Assembly (NCBI GenBank): GCA_023436485.1
Contig: JAEZIU010000137.1
Span: 1-37,969 of the forward strand
DNA length: 37,969 nt
Reading direction: 5' to 3'
Source: Bacillota bacterium
GTDB lineage: Bacteria > Bacillota > Clostridia > Acetivibrionales > DSM-1351
Shown here one piece after another: positions 16,157-24,217 of this stretch. Under the pieces are notes generated by a model. The model ran no database searches. It was not told where the DNA came from and saw nothing but the letters and a program-made list of their open reading frames with translations. The translations under genes and the position numbers were made by a program. Each line of letters opens with the position of its first letter. Position 1 is the stretch's first letter.

Positions 16157-17832
16157 TGATTGTTATTACTAAACCAGTTTAATGTGTTCATATAGTTTGA
16201 ATTTACTCCATATGAAATAATTCTGTCATTATTGTCGTTAATGTCTATCCACAGTTTATCTTCAGCAGCGGACGCAAGCTGTTCATAATTAAAACTGTTA
16301 ATATCCTTACGGATTTCAGTAATAAAGCTTTTAAGCTTTTCCTTATCAGAAATAACTATAGGTTGTTTATTGCTTGCATAATCGTGTACTTGTATAAACT
16401 TAATATCATCTGCTTCCTGATGAAGTATTGGGAACCTTCCGTTCTTGTATTCCTTGCTTTCATATATTGGCCCCAGTGCAGAAGCATACAGGTTAGTATC
16501 CAGATTATAATACCTGACGATTTTTTTCCCGTTTTTAAGGGTATATGCAATGTAGGTTGAGGATCCTTCCTTACTCCTGTTCTCCAGAATCATCTTGTGT
16601 AGTTCAGTAATTTTTTTTATGTTTTCAGTTTCTTTATAGATGGTAGTATTATCATTTGAAGGACCTGAAATTTTTTCACTGCCTTGGTTTTCCCACCAGT
16701 AGAGATTGTATCCCATGTAAACATTTGCAACTTCGTCAGTGGCAGGAACCTTGTTTACATATCCGAAAATATCAAATTTGATACCCAGCAGCATAATTAT
16801 TAATACCAGTGCATACCCCAGATAACCCTTGTAGGTATTAAGTACTTTAAAGGTTTTGTTTGTTACCATTTGAACAACTACATAGCCTATTAATGCACTC
16901 AGGAAAAACCCGAATATTGCAAATGGGATTGAGGCTCTGCTTATATCTAAAAAATAAGCTCCGCCCACTAGTGTTGCACAAAATGTAACACCGTATATGA
17001 AAACTGGACGTATGGGCCTAAAGGTTATGATATCACCGGCAGTTTCAGGTCTTCTGAGTTTGAATGCAATCAGACCTCCAGCCAGCAGTAGCACTGTTAA
17101 AACTATATAACCCACCACCATCCGAGATGTAAGGCTTATGCTGTTGCTAAATAGCATCGTCATAGGCAATTTGCGGTAAAAACCGGTATTTGAATAAGTT
17201 GCAAAGCCGTATAGCAATGAAGATAAATTGCCTCTTATGATCTCAAAGAAAAATAAAGGAAGTAAATTTAAAATATAAACAAATACTATCTGCGCAACGG
17301 AACTTCCCGTAAACATCCCAACAAAAATTGTCATGGACATAAACAAAAGTCCAAATAAAAGGGATAACCCAAACCACTTAAAAATAATTCCCGTCGTATA
17401 GAAATCAGATAAAAAGCTAAAGGAGTTGAGCAAGCCCATAATAAAAATATTTATTAATAAAGGCACAATATACAGTATCAGTGCTGAAATAAAACTGTTA
17501 AAATACAGTCCTGCCCTGGTAACCGGAAGACTATGGTACAAAGCAGCTTGACGACCCTTTTGAATATACCTGTAGGCCAGAACTGCAATGATAACAGGAA
17601 CAACAACAGGAAACAACAGGCTTATTCCGCTTTCAAAGTTCAGTTCACGAGCTATAAACTCTTTAATATACTGAATATTAGAATTATCAATATTTATGTT
17701 ATATTTTTGCATGTAATGTGCCAGAGGCATAGTAAGTAGAAGTCCTATTGTAAAAATTACACTGACCCACCAATAGCGTTTTAAATCGCTTAAAATTAAG
17801 CCTTTCTTAAATAAGGATGTTTTCGATTTCAT
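16153..17832 (-). CDS. ABC transporter permease with C-terminal extracytoplasmic domain
   Basis: This 559-residue protein has about ten membrane segments in residues 20-365 and a hydrophilic C-terminal domain of about 190 residues (about 370-559) likely outside the membrane. This shape recalls permeases of the Bacillus Ytr system and clostridial relatives with an added C-terminal domain. The N-terminal SLFKKGLILSDLKRYWWVS is typical. Its start overlaps the upstream ATPase gene by 26 bases, so the two are translationally linked. GGGGGTAAAGG is the ribosome binding site. The substrate is unknown. Confidence 0.8.
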   Translation of the reverse strand: MKSKTSLFKKGLILSDLKRYWWVSVIFTIGLLLTMPLAHYMQKYNINIDNSNIQYIKEFIARELNFESGISLLFPVVVPVIIAVLAYRYIQKGRQAALYHSLPVTRAGLYFNSFISALILYIVPLLINIFIMGLLNSFSFLSDFYTTGIIFKWFGLSLLFGLLFMSMTIFVGMFTGSSVAQIVFVYILNLLPLFFFEIIRGNLSSLLYGFATYSNTGFYRKLPMTMLFSNSISLTSRMVVGYIVLTVLLLAGGLIAFKLRRPETAGDIITFRPIRPVFIYGVTFCATLVGGAYFLDISRASIPFAIFGFFLSALIGYVVVQMVTNKTFKVLNTYKGYLGYALVLIIMLLGIKFDIFGYVNKVPATDEVANVYMGYNLYWWENQGSEKISGPSNDNTTIYKETENIKKITELHKMILENRSKEGSSTYIAYTLKNGKKIVRYYNLDTNLYASALGPIYESKEYKNGRFPILHQEADDIKFIQVHDYASNKQPIVISDKEKLKSFITEIRKDINSFNYEQLASAAEDKLWIDINDNNDRIISYGVNSNYMNTLNWFSNNNQ

Positions 17833-18706
17833 AACCTTTACCCCCTAATTCATAAATGAAAATTTCCTCAAGGGAAAGCGGCAGAATATCCATTACAACA
17901 GGGTTTGTTGACTTGACATGGGATATTATTGAATCTTTGGTACCCCTGACAATTAATTGCAGCACGCTTCCGTTCTGGGTACGGTGTAATACCTCTCCAT
18001 TCTTGAATAAATTATCAGGTGTATTACCTGAGTACGCAAGCTGAAGCTTATGAATATCTGATTTCATATTATCCAGTTCACGTTCAACCATCATTTTACC
18101 CTGATATAGGATACCCACATGGTCACATATGTCTTCCAGCTCACGAAGGTTGTGAGAGGATACCAGAACCGTTGTTCCGTATTCTGCAACATCCTGAAGT
18201 ATCAGGTTCCATACTTTTTTTCTCATAACCGGGTCAAGCCCGTCAACTGGTTCATCCAGTATCATTACCTTTGGCTTTGCTGAAATTCCAAGCCAGAAGG
18301 CAACCTGTTTCTGCATACCCTTTGAAAGCTTTACAACCCTTCGTTTTATGTCGATAGGGAATACCTGCTTTAGAGTGTCAAATCTCTCCCAGCTCCAATC
18401 GGGATACATGCTGGCGTAGAAAGAAGCCATTTCCTTTATACTGTACTGAGAAAAGAAAAATAGGTCGTCAGATATATAAACTATTTTGGATTTTGTTTCT
18501 GGATTATCAAAAACGGATTTACCATCTATGGCAATAGAACCGGATTCGTTTTTGTAAATACCCGTCAAATGTTTTATCAGTGTAGTTTTGCCTGAGCCGT
18601 TAGGTCCCAAAAGCCCATAAACTGAACCCGCGTTTATGTGGATATCAAGGGAGTCAAGAGCCTTAAAGTCCCCGTAGGATTTGCTCAAAGATTTAACATC
18701 AATCAT
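17807..18706 (-). CDS. ABC transporter ATP-binding protein (YtrB-like)
   Basis: A 299-residue ATPase: Walker A GPNGSGKTT near 34-42, signature loop LSKGMQKQ near 130, Walker B VMILDEPVDGLDP near 150-162 and a switch His in VSSHNLREL. The tail from about residue 215 is the family-specific extension. Its start overlaps the regulator stop by four bases (ATGA) and its end overlaps the permease start, giving a tightly coupled regulator-ATPase-permease operon. The probable role is envelope-stress-linked transport, as in other YtrA operons. Confidence 0.88.
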   Translation of the reverse strand: MIDVKSLSKSYGDFKALDSLDIHINAGSVYGLLGPNGSGKTTLIKHLTGIYKNESGSIAIDGKSVFDNPETKSKIVYISDDLFFFSQYSIKEMASFYASMYPDWSWERFDTLKQVFPIDIKRRVVKLSKGMQKQVAFWLGISAKPKVMILDEPVDGLDPVMRKKVWNLILQDVAEYGTTVLVSSHNLRELEDICDHVGILYQGKMMVERELDNMKSDIHKLQLAYSGNTPDNLFKNGEVLHRTQNGSVLQLIVRGTKDSIISHVKSTNPVVMDILPLSLEEIFIYELGGKGYEIENILI

Positions 18707-19083
18707 TGGGAAGCCTCCTTTTTACTATATGTGTTCTGAATTACATCGATTACTGCCTGTTGCGGTGTACGAAGAAAAATCAATTCTCCCACCGTTTTCT
18801 CAATACTGAGCAAAAGCTCTTTTCGTCTGGGGTCTATAGAGCTTTTATCCAATGGGGCTATAAAATTACCCTTGCCTTTAACCGAATAAATAATTCCCTC
18901 GGCTTCAAGGTCTTTATATGCTTTCTGAATGGTATTGGGATTTATGGTAAGAGTTTGAGCAAGCTCTCTTACAGACGGAATTTTGTCATCAGTTTCAACT
19001 GCTCCGGTTATAACCAGCTCCTTGATTTTCTCCTTTATTTGTTCATAAATAGGTCTGGGGTCTTTAAAATCCAATTGTATCAT
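18703..19083 (-). CDS. GntR-family (YtrA subfamily) transcriptional regulator
   Basis: A 126-residue regulator with the winged helix PIYEQIKEKIKELVITG ... KIPSVRELAQTLTINPNTIQKAY and a short C-terminal helix. I use ATG 19083: the alternative GTG at 19089 overlaps the ribosome binding site (GGAGG on the minus strand, 19093-19089). It is first in the minus-strand module and probably autoregulates through the GTAC-N5-GTAC site just upstream. It is a closer match to the classic YtrA sequence than its plus-strand counterpart at 14126. Confidence 0.9.
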   Translation of the reverse strand: MIQLDFKDPRPIYEQIKEKIKELVITGAVETDDKIPSVRELAQTLTINPNTIQKAYKDLEAEGIIYSVKGKGNFIAPLDKSSIDPRRKELLLSIEKTVGELIFLRTPQQAVIDVIQNTYSKKEASQ

Positions 19084-19116
19084 AAGCACCTCCTTGTAAC
19101 TGTATTAACAATAATA

Positions 19117-19129
19117 GTACACTTAGTAC
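19117..19129. promoter_or_regulatory. Candidate YtrA-type operator, GTAC-N5-GTAC
   Basis: Plus strand reads GTACACTTAGTAC, an inverted repeat centred just downstream of the -10 box of the minus-strand promoter, where an autorepressor would be expected to bind. Confidence 0.55.
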
Positions 19130-19135
19130 AGTATT

Positions 19136-19164
19136 ATATTATTACCGGTTGAATAAAATGTCAA
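19136..19164 (-). promoter_or_regulatory. Sigma-A-type promoter of the second GntR/ABC module
   Basis: On the minus strand, TTGACA (19164-19159), 17 bases, TAATAT (19141-19136). A near-consensus promoter. Confidence 0.8.
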
Positions 19165-19235
19165 CAATTTTAGAATAGACATATTCCTCGGATATAAACA
19201 GATATATTATAATAGTATTAACAGGAGGGGATAAA

Positions 19236-20252
19236 ATGATTAAACCCGTAATCGGGATTCCAATGGGAGACCCCGCAGGAATAGGTCCCGAGATAATAGT
19301 AAAAGCAATGGCAAACGATGAAGTGTACAAGGTATGCAGACCTTTGGTAATAGGTGATGCCGGAGTTATTGAAAAGGCAGCCCGGATATGCGGTATACAA
19401 ACCAACGTTAACCCAGTTGCAGGTATGGACATGATAGCTTCGGACAAAAGAAATATAAACATAGTGGATTTGAAAATAATAAATCCTGATTCTCTGGAGT
19501 ACGGTAAGGTTCAGGCAGAAAATGGCCGGGCTTCCTTTGAGTATATAAAAAAGAGTGTGGAGCTTGCTATGGATGGTAAAATTTCTGCAATAGCAACAAC
19601 CCCTATAAACAAGCCTTCACTAAAAGCGGCTGGAATAGATTTTATCGGTCATACGGAAATACTTGCCGGACTAACAGATACTAAAGACCCCCTTACAATG
19701 TTTGAAGTCAGGGGAATGAGAGTGTTTTTTCTTACCCGTCATGTATCACTGAGGAAGGCCTGCGATATGGTGACTAAAGAAAGATTACTTGATTACGTGG
19801 AAAGATGCACCCAAGCCTTGCAAAGCCTGGGAATAACGGGGGGGACAATGGCTGTAGCCGGACTAAATCCTCATAGCGGCGACAACGGTCTTTTCGGAAC
19901 AGAAGAATGTGAAAACATTACTCCTGCAATTCAGGAGGCTAAAAAACGTGGCTTTAACGTGGAAGGCCCTGTAGGCCCTGACTCGGTTTTCCATCTTGCA
20001 CTGACAGGCAGATACAATTCGGTATTATCCCTATATCACGACCAGGGACATATAGCTACAAAAACATTGGATTTTGAACGAACAATAGCTATTACCTTGG
20101 GACTTCCGTTCCTGCGGACATCAGTTGACCATGGAACAGCATATGATATTGCCGGGAAGGGAATCGCCAGTGAGGTAAGCATGACGGAGGCAATACTACT
20201 GGCGGCAAAATATTCATATCCCTACTCACAGTGGGTAAAAAAAGCAGACTAA
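19236..20252 (+). CDS. pdxA: PdxA-family 4-phosphate sugar-acid dehydrogenase
   Basis: A 338-residue NAD-dependent enzyme beginning KPVIGIPMGDPAGIGPE, the family signature. Substrate residues H139-T140 (GHTE) and the metal ligands H169, H213 and H268 (HDQGH) are all present, so it should be active. Classical PdxA makes a pyridoxal phosphate precursor from 4-phosphohydroxy-L-threonine. Clostridia generally make PLP with PdxS/PdxT, and no other pdx gene lies here, so a PdxA2-like role in 4-phospho-D-erythronate/threonate catabolism is equally possible. AGGAGGGG precedes the ATG. Confidence 0.85.
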   Translation: MIKPVIGIPMGDPAGIGPEIIVKAMANDEVYKVCRPLVIGDAGVIEKAARICGIQTNVNPVAGMDMIASDKRNINIVDLKIINPDSLEYGKVQAENGRASFEYIKKSVELAMDGKISAIATTPINKPSLKAAGIDFIGHTEILAGLTDTKDPLTMFEVRGMRVFFLTRHVSLRKACDMVTKERLLDYVERCTQALQSLGITGGTMAVAGLNPHSGDNGLFGTEECENITPAIQEAKKRGFNVEGPVGPDSVFHLALTGRYNSVLSLYHDQGHIATKTLDFERTIAITLGLPFLRTSVDHGTAYDIAGKGIASEVSMTEAILLAAKYSYPYSQWVKKAD

Positions 20253-20314
20253 TATTATTTTAAAGCGTATTATATTGTATCTAAATTAAGCTATTAAAAT
20301 TTCAGGAGGTTAAT

Positions 20315-21085
20315 ATGGCAGACGTTATTGATTATAAAATTTATGGGGACGATATGCAGATAGTGGAGATAGAATTGGACCCATCAGAAGGTGTTAGGGC
20401 GGAAGCCGGTGCAATGATGTACATGGAAGACGGCATTATGATGCAGACATCTACTGATGGCGGAGCTTTTAAAGGATTCAAGCGAATGATTACGGGAGAA
20501 AGCTTCTTTATTACTACTTTTTATAATTCAGGTGCATCAAAGCAGCACGTTGCTTTTTCAGCACCTTACCCCGGTAAAATAATACCGCTGGATTTATCCA
20601 GACTGGGAGGCAACTTCCTGTGTCAGAAGGACTCATTTTTGTGTGCTGCCAGCGGTGTAGATATAGAGATTGCTTTTACCAGAAAGCTAGGTGCAGGCTT
20701 CTTTGGAGGAGAGGGCTTTATTCTTCAAAGGCTGGTTGGCGACGGAATGGCCTTCGTTCATTCAGGGGGAACAATTATTCAGAAAAACCTTCTTCCCGGA
20801 GAAACATTGAGGGTTGACACAGGATGTCTGGTAGCTTTCTCACCAAGCGTAGACTATGATATCCAGTCAGTAGGAGGTTTCAAAAATGCACTGTTTGGGG
20901 GAGAGGGACTATTCCTTGCGAAGCTGACAGGCCCCGGTATTGTATTCCTTCAAAGCTTACCTCTTGCCAGATTGTCAGACAGACTTACATCTGCGGGGTC
21001 ACGTCATCGTGAACAGCAGTCCGGTATTGCAGGCATTGGAGGCGGAATTCTGGGTGGACTCTTTGGAGGAGACAGTAAGTTTTAA
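20315..21085 (+). CDS. TIGR00266/AIM24-family protein
   Basis: A 256-residue beta-rich protein with repeated segments such as VRAEAGAMMYMEDGI, GAGFFGGEGFILQRLVGDG and LFGGEGLFLAKLTGPG, and a Gly-rich C-terminus ending IGGGILGGLFGGD. This is the widespread TIGR00266 (DUF124/AIM24) family, which has a trimeric double-stranded beta-helix fold and no established bacterial function. It lies 62 bases after pdxA and may be cotranscribed with it. AGGAGG is an ideal ribosome binding site. A terminator follows. Confidence 0.88.
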   Translation: MADVIDYKIYGDDMQIVEIELDPSEGVRAEAGAMMYMEDGIMMQTSTDGGAFKGFKRMITGESFFITTFYNSGASKQHVAFSAPYPGKIIPLDLSRLGGNFLCQKDSFLCAASGVDIEIAFTRKLGAGFFGGEGFILQRLVGDGMAFVHSGGTIIQKNLLPGETLRVDTGCLVAFSPSVDYDIQSVGGFKNALFGGEGLFLAKLTGPGIVFLQSLPLARLSDRLTSAGSRHREQQSGIAGIGGGILGGLFGGDSKF

Positions 21086-21114
21086 ATTATAAATCATAGA
21101 TATAATAATTGTAG

Positions 21115-21162
21115 AAAAGGCATATCAGGTATCCCCTAACGGATTCTTGAAATGCTTTTTTT
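21115..21162 (+). terminator. Rho-independent terminator after the TIGR00266 gene
   Basis: AAAAGGCATATCAGGTATCC (21115-21134) pairs imperfectly with GGATTCTTGAAATGCTTTTTT (21141 on), ending in seven T. It separates the RiPP locus from upstream genes. Confidence 0.8.
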
Positions 21163-21391
21163 ATTTCATATTAATATTTGACAAATTATGGATGTAGATA
21201 TACCATAGAACGTAAGGAATAATATTCCAAATTTAAAAAATAAAGTAAAATTATTAATGAGGTTAGTTATTTTCTTGGGCTGTTTAATAGGATTTGAACT
21301 CACAAGGTTTATCCGCGGTAAAGCTTAATGAGTTTAAATAAAGTCAGACGTAATTTAATAAATCTGAATATACGAAAGCGAGGTGAAAAAA
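21163..21391 (+). other. Leader/intergenic region before the peptide gene
   Basis: It holds a promoter-like pair near its left end, then about 185 bases of AT-rich DNA before the precursor ATG. A 23-residue open frame at 21257-21328 lacks a ribosome binding site. The long distance from promoter to start suggests an untranslated leader or a second unseen promoter. Confidence 0.5.
21178..21206 (+). promoter_or_regulatory. Candidate promoter of the RiPP locus
   Basis: A perfect TTGACA (21178-21183), 17 bases, then TACCAT (21201-21206; 4 of 6 matches). It is the only good -35 box between the preceding terminator and the peptide gene. Confidence 0.5.
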
Positions 21392-21526
21392 ATGAAAAAG
21401 TTAGGAAAGAAAATACATAGTTGTCAGAGAACTATAGAGGCTTACTCTGGCTGTGATTGGTATGGTTACACATGTGGTCGTACTACTGCAGAGTATGTGA
21501 TAGATTATTATAATAAGAATAGGTAA
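21392..21526 (+). CDS. RiPP precursor peptide, CLI_3235-like clostridial Cys-rich class
   Basis: A 44-residue gene with AGGTGA seven bases before its ATG. The leader-like N-terminus is MKKLGKKIHSC, followed by TIEAYSG, both features of the clostridial CLI_3235-type precursors as I recall them (leader KKLGKK, then TIEAY just before the Cys-rich core). The core has C21 and C28 within CDWYGYTCG and an aromatic tail (EYVIDYYNKNR); C11 is in the leader. Family members I remember have many more Cys, so this is a Cys-poor, Tyr-rich variant. It stands directly before a radical SAM maturase, separated by a terminator/attenuator. Activity of the mature product (bacteriocin, signal or other) is unknown. 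Confidence 0.82.
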   Translation: MKKLGKKIHSCQRTIEAYSGCDWYGYTCGRTTAEYVIDYYNKNR

Positions 21527-21532
21527 TTTATA

Positions 21533-21577
21533 AAAAAATAACCGGAATACAGTCATCTATATTCCGGTTATTTTTAA
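21533..21577 (+). terminator. Terminator/attenuator between precursor and maturase genes
   Basis: AAAAATAACCGGAATA pairs with TATTCCGGTTATTTTT around a short loop; the second arm ends in T5. It should make most transcripts stop after the precursor, giving peptide in excess of enzyme. Confidence 0.88.
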
Positions 21578-21600
21578 TTAATAAGGAGGAAGTGATAGTT

Positions 21601-23049
21601 TTGGACTCTTTCATACACCTGTTTAAAACTCCTGGAGGGCATTATTTGTATGATGTCAATAAAAACGTGATACTCAGCTTATCGGAAGAACAATATAAGA
21701 TACTCGATTACTACAGAAAAAGTGATGATATCGGTAAATGCACCTCGGAATTCAACGCACAAGCTATAGCGTCAATTGATCATTTACGTGATTTAGGTTT
21801 TTTATCGGAAAAAAGGCCAAAGGAAATGTACCATCCTTTAAATGATACGATTTTAAGTCACCTTAATAATAAAGTTAATAAGATTACACTACAGATAACA
21901 AAGCAATGTAATCTCAGGTGCAAATACTGCGTTTACTCGGGAAATTATGAAAATAGGGTTCATTCAAATGAGAAAATGACTCTTGAGACAGCCAAGAAGG
22001 TAATAGATTTTTATATTGAGCATTCAAAAGATAATGAGAATGGCTTGGTGGGATTCTATGGAGGTGAGCCACTCCTTGAATTTGAATTCATAAAAAATTG
22101 TGTTGAGTACTTTGAAGAAAAAGCAGAGGGAAAAGATATTCTCTTTAGCTTGACAACAAATGCAACCCTTTTAACTGAAGAGATTGTACAATATTTCCAA
22201 AAGCATAGTGTACATTTGCTAATAAGTCTTGATGGTTCTTCTGAAATACATAACAAAAACAGGGTATATAGAGATGATAAAGGGACTTTTGAAAAAGTAT
22301 TAGAAAACTTAGAGATGATTAAAACTAAATTTCCTGATTTTTTAAGAAATAATGTTGCTTTTAATGCTGTGCTAGACCCGCAGAATGAGTTTAGCTGTGT
22401 AAATAATTTTTTTACTGATTTTGAATTAGCAAAAGAAGCAAGTGTTAGGGCATCACGAATATCTAATTTATACAGAAAAGATACTGTAAAAGCATCTACA
22501 GAATATACTTCTGAAATTGAATATGAAATTTTTAAGATATTCTTATCAAAGCTTGGTTATCTGGATGAAAAATACACATCTAAACTATTGTCAAAGGAAT
22601 ATGTGGAAAGAAAGGTCAGATACAGTCGATTGCAAATGAGAGATGAGATACCTGATAGATTTCATCATGGAGGACCATGCGTAGCTGGAGTTCAAAGACT
22701 GTTCGTAGATGTTGACGGTAATTTTTATCCCTGTGAAAGGGTTAGTGAATCATCGTCACACATGAAAATAGGAAATGTAAATGATGGTTTTGATACTGAT
22801 AAAGTAAAAACCCTGCTAAATATAGGGAAATTAAGTGAAAATAAGTGTATAAACTGTTGGGCACTTATGTTTTGCGATTTATGTGCATCAGCAGCAGATG
22901 ATGTAGATGACCTGTCAGCAGAAACAAAGGTTTCAAAATGCAGTGGTGTAATAGACACAGCTGATAGTATGTTTAAGGATATTTGTACCTTAAGGGAATT
23001 TGGGGCTGAATTAGGCGAAGAGATTTATGCTTTCGATATGGCGGAGTGA
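21601..23049 (+). CDS. ccpM: Radical SAM/SPASM peptide maturase (CcpM-like)
   Basis: A 482-residue enzyme. Residues 1-85 look like a peptide-recognition (RRE/PqqD-like) region: FKTPGGHYLYDVNKNVILSLSEEQY. The radical SAM cluster is C103-x3-C107-x2-C110 (CNLRCKYC), with GFYGGEPLL as the SAM-binding GGE motif. The C-terminal SPASM domain has seven Cys, C360, C378, C416, C419, C425, C428 and C447, enough for two auxiliary [4Fe-4S] clusters. I use TTG 21601: AAGGAGGA (21583-21590) is ten bases before it but touches the alternative GTG 21592. It most likely installs thioether or other radical crosslinks on the 44-residue precursor. The bond formed is not known. Confidence 0.88.
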   Translation: MDSFIHLFKTPGGHYLYDVNKNVILSLSEEQYKILDYYRKSDDIGKCTSEFNAQAIASIDHLRDLGFLSEKRPKEMYHPLNDTILSHLNNKVNKITLQITKQCNLRCKYCVYSGNYENRVHSNEKMTLETAKKVIDFYIEHSKDNENGLVGFYGGEPLLEFEFIKNCVEYFEEKAEGKDILFSLTTNATLLTEEIVQYFQKHSVHLLISLDGSSEIHNKNRVYRDDKGTFEKVLENLEMIKTKFPDFLRNNVAFNAVLDPQNEFSCVNNFFTDFELAKEASVRASRISNLYRKDTVKASTEYTSEIEYEIFKIFLSKLGYLDEKYTSKLLSKEYVERKVRYSRLQMRDEIPDRFHHGGPCVAGVQRLFVDVDGNFYPCERVSESSSHMKIGNVNDGFDTDKVKTLLNIGKLSENKCINCWALMFCDLCASAADDVDDLSAETKVSKCSGVIDTADSMFKDICTLREFGAELGEEIYAFDMAE

Positions 23050-23075
23050 AAGCTATAATAATGGAGGAAGGTAAT

Positions 23076-24203
23076 ATGAAAGAAAATGAGAAACTTTTGA
23101 TTTATCCATACAATATGGAATTTGCTCCAGTATTAAGGCACAGGTCTTTGCTTGCGGGATATGAAATATCGTGCCTTGTATCTCCTAATGGATGGGGCTT
23201 TACAGGAAAAGATGCAGGAATTGCAAATCATGGACCCGATATTGGCATCTTGGTATCTTCGGATTTTGAAAAATCACTGGACTTATGCGATACTGTAATG
23301 ATTGTTGAATCCCATCTACATTTTGATTTTGAAAAATATATATTTAATAAAATTAAAATGGCCATAAAATTGAGAAAAAACATAATATGCTCATTAAAAT
23401 TGAATGAAGACGCTATTAAAGAAATATCGTCTATGTGTAATTGTGAGGGAGTGTATTTCAAGTACTTTGATGAAACAAAGAAGGTTATTCCAGAGGATAT
23501 AGCCATTGATAACGAAAGTATTGAAGAGATAAATACACCTGTTATTTTGACGGTTGGAATAGCTGAAAAAACGAATAAATTTGAAATCCAACTTGCACTA
23601 AGGGATAAAATTCAAAAACTGGGATATAAAGTAAGTCAGATAGGCACTAGGTCATACTGTGAAATGATGGGGTTCCATCCCTTTCCTTCATTCATGTATG
23701 GAAATGTAATTTCCGATGTCGATAAAGTATTCATGTTCAATAGATTCATTAAGAAAATTGAAAAGACAGAAGAGCCCGATGTTATAATAATTGGGGTACC
23801 TGGGGGTATAATGCCGTTTAATAGAAAGCTTACCAACAAATTCGGACTGCTTGCCTTCGAAATCTCACAGGCTGTAGTTCCAGATGTTGTAATAGCAAGT
23901 TTACTGTATGAAAATTCTATGCCTGAGGGATTTGATGAGTATACAAATTTGTTTAAATATAAGCTTGGATTTGAGGTTGATTTCTTCAACATTACAAACA
24001 TGCAATTCGATTGGTTAAGAGCAAATGAGGAATATGTGAAGTCTTATATTTCATTGGATTACAAGTTTATTGATGAGAAAAAAGCGAAATACAGCAGTAA
24101 TATAATACCTGTACTTAATATACTAAATGAAGATGATTCCAACTATATGGCAGACAAAACTATTGAAAAACTTACCGGGTATGCTGATGTACAGATAGTA
24201 TAA
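23076..24203 (+). CDS. Peptide maturation system protein, TIGR04066-like
   Basis: A 375-residue cytosolic protein starting KENEKLLIYPYNMEFAPVLRH. The ATG at 23076 is set by GGAGGAAGG; the GTG at 23046 and ATG at 23061 are not. I recognise it as the TIGR04066-type partner of CcpM-like systems. Its first half (to about 140) looks Rossmann-like. The second half (from about 155: VILTVGIAEKTNKFEIQLAL ... VIIIGVPGGIMP) resembles a P-loop NTPase domain of the DUF1611/MobB kind in which the GKS/T lysine-serine motif is lost. It has no membrane segment. It lies 26 bases after the maturase stop, in one operon. Its biochemical role is unknown. Confidence 0.75.
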   Translation: MKENEKLLIYPYNMEFAPVLRHRSLLAGYEISCLVSPNGWGFTGKDAGIANHGPDIGILVSSDFEKSLDLCDTVMIVESHLHFDFEKYIFNKIKMAIKLRKNIICSLKLNEDAIKEISSMCNCEGVYFKYFDETKKVIPEDIAIDNESIEEINTPVILTVGIAEKTNKFEIQLALRDKIQKLGYKVSQIGTRSYCEMMGFHPFPSFMYGNVISDVDKVFMFNRFIKKIEKTEEPDVIIIGVPGGIMPFNRKLTNKFGLLAFEISQAVVPDVVIASLLYENSMPEGFDEYTNLFKYKLGFEVDFFNITNMQFDWLRANEEYVKSYISLDYKFIDEKKAKYSSNIIPVLNILNEDDSNYMADKTIEKLTGYADVQIV

Positions 24204-24217
24204 AGGAGAAACTTATT

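Noticed and set aside
21290..21320. Minus strand resembles a tRNA T-loop (GTTCAAATCC)
   Set aside because: The flanking stem does not pair and no acceptor stem or anticodon arm is present. It is not a tRNA and not a convincing attachment site.
21257..21328. 23-residue hydrophobic open frame (MRLVIFLGCLIGF...) upstream of the RiPP precursor
   Set aside because: No ribosome binding site, no family resemblance, and it fits chance in AT-rich DNA. It could be a leader peptide but nothing supports this.
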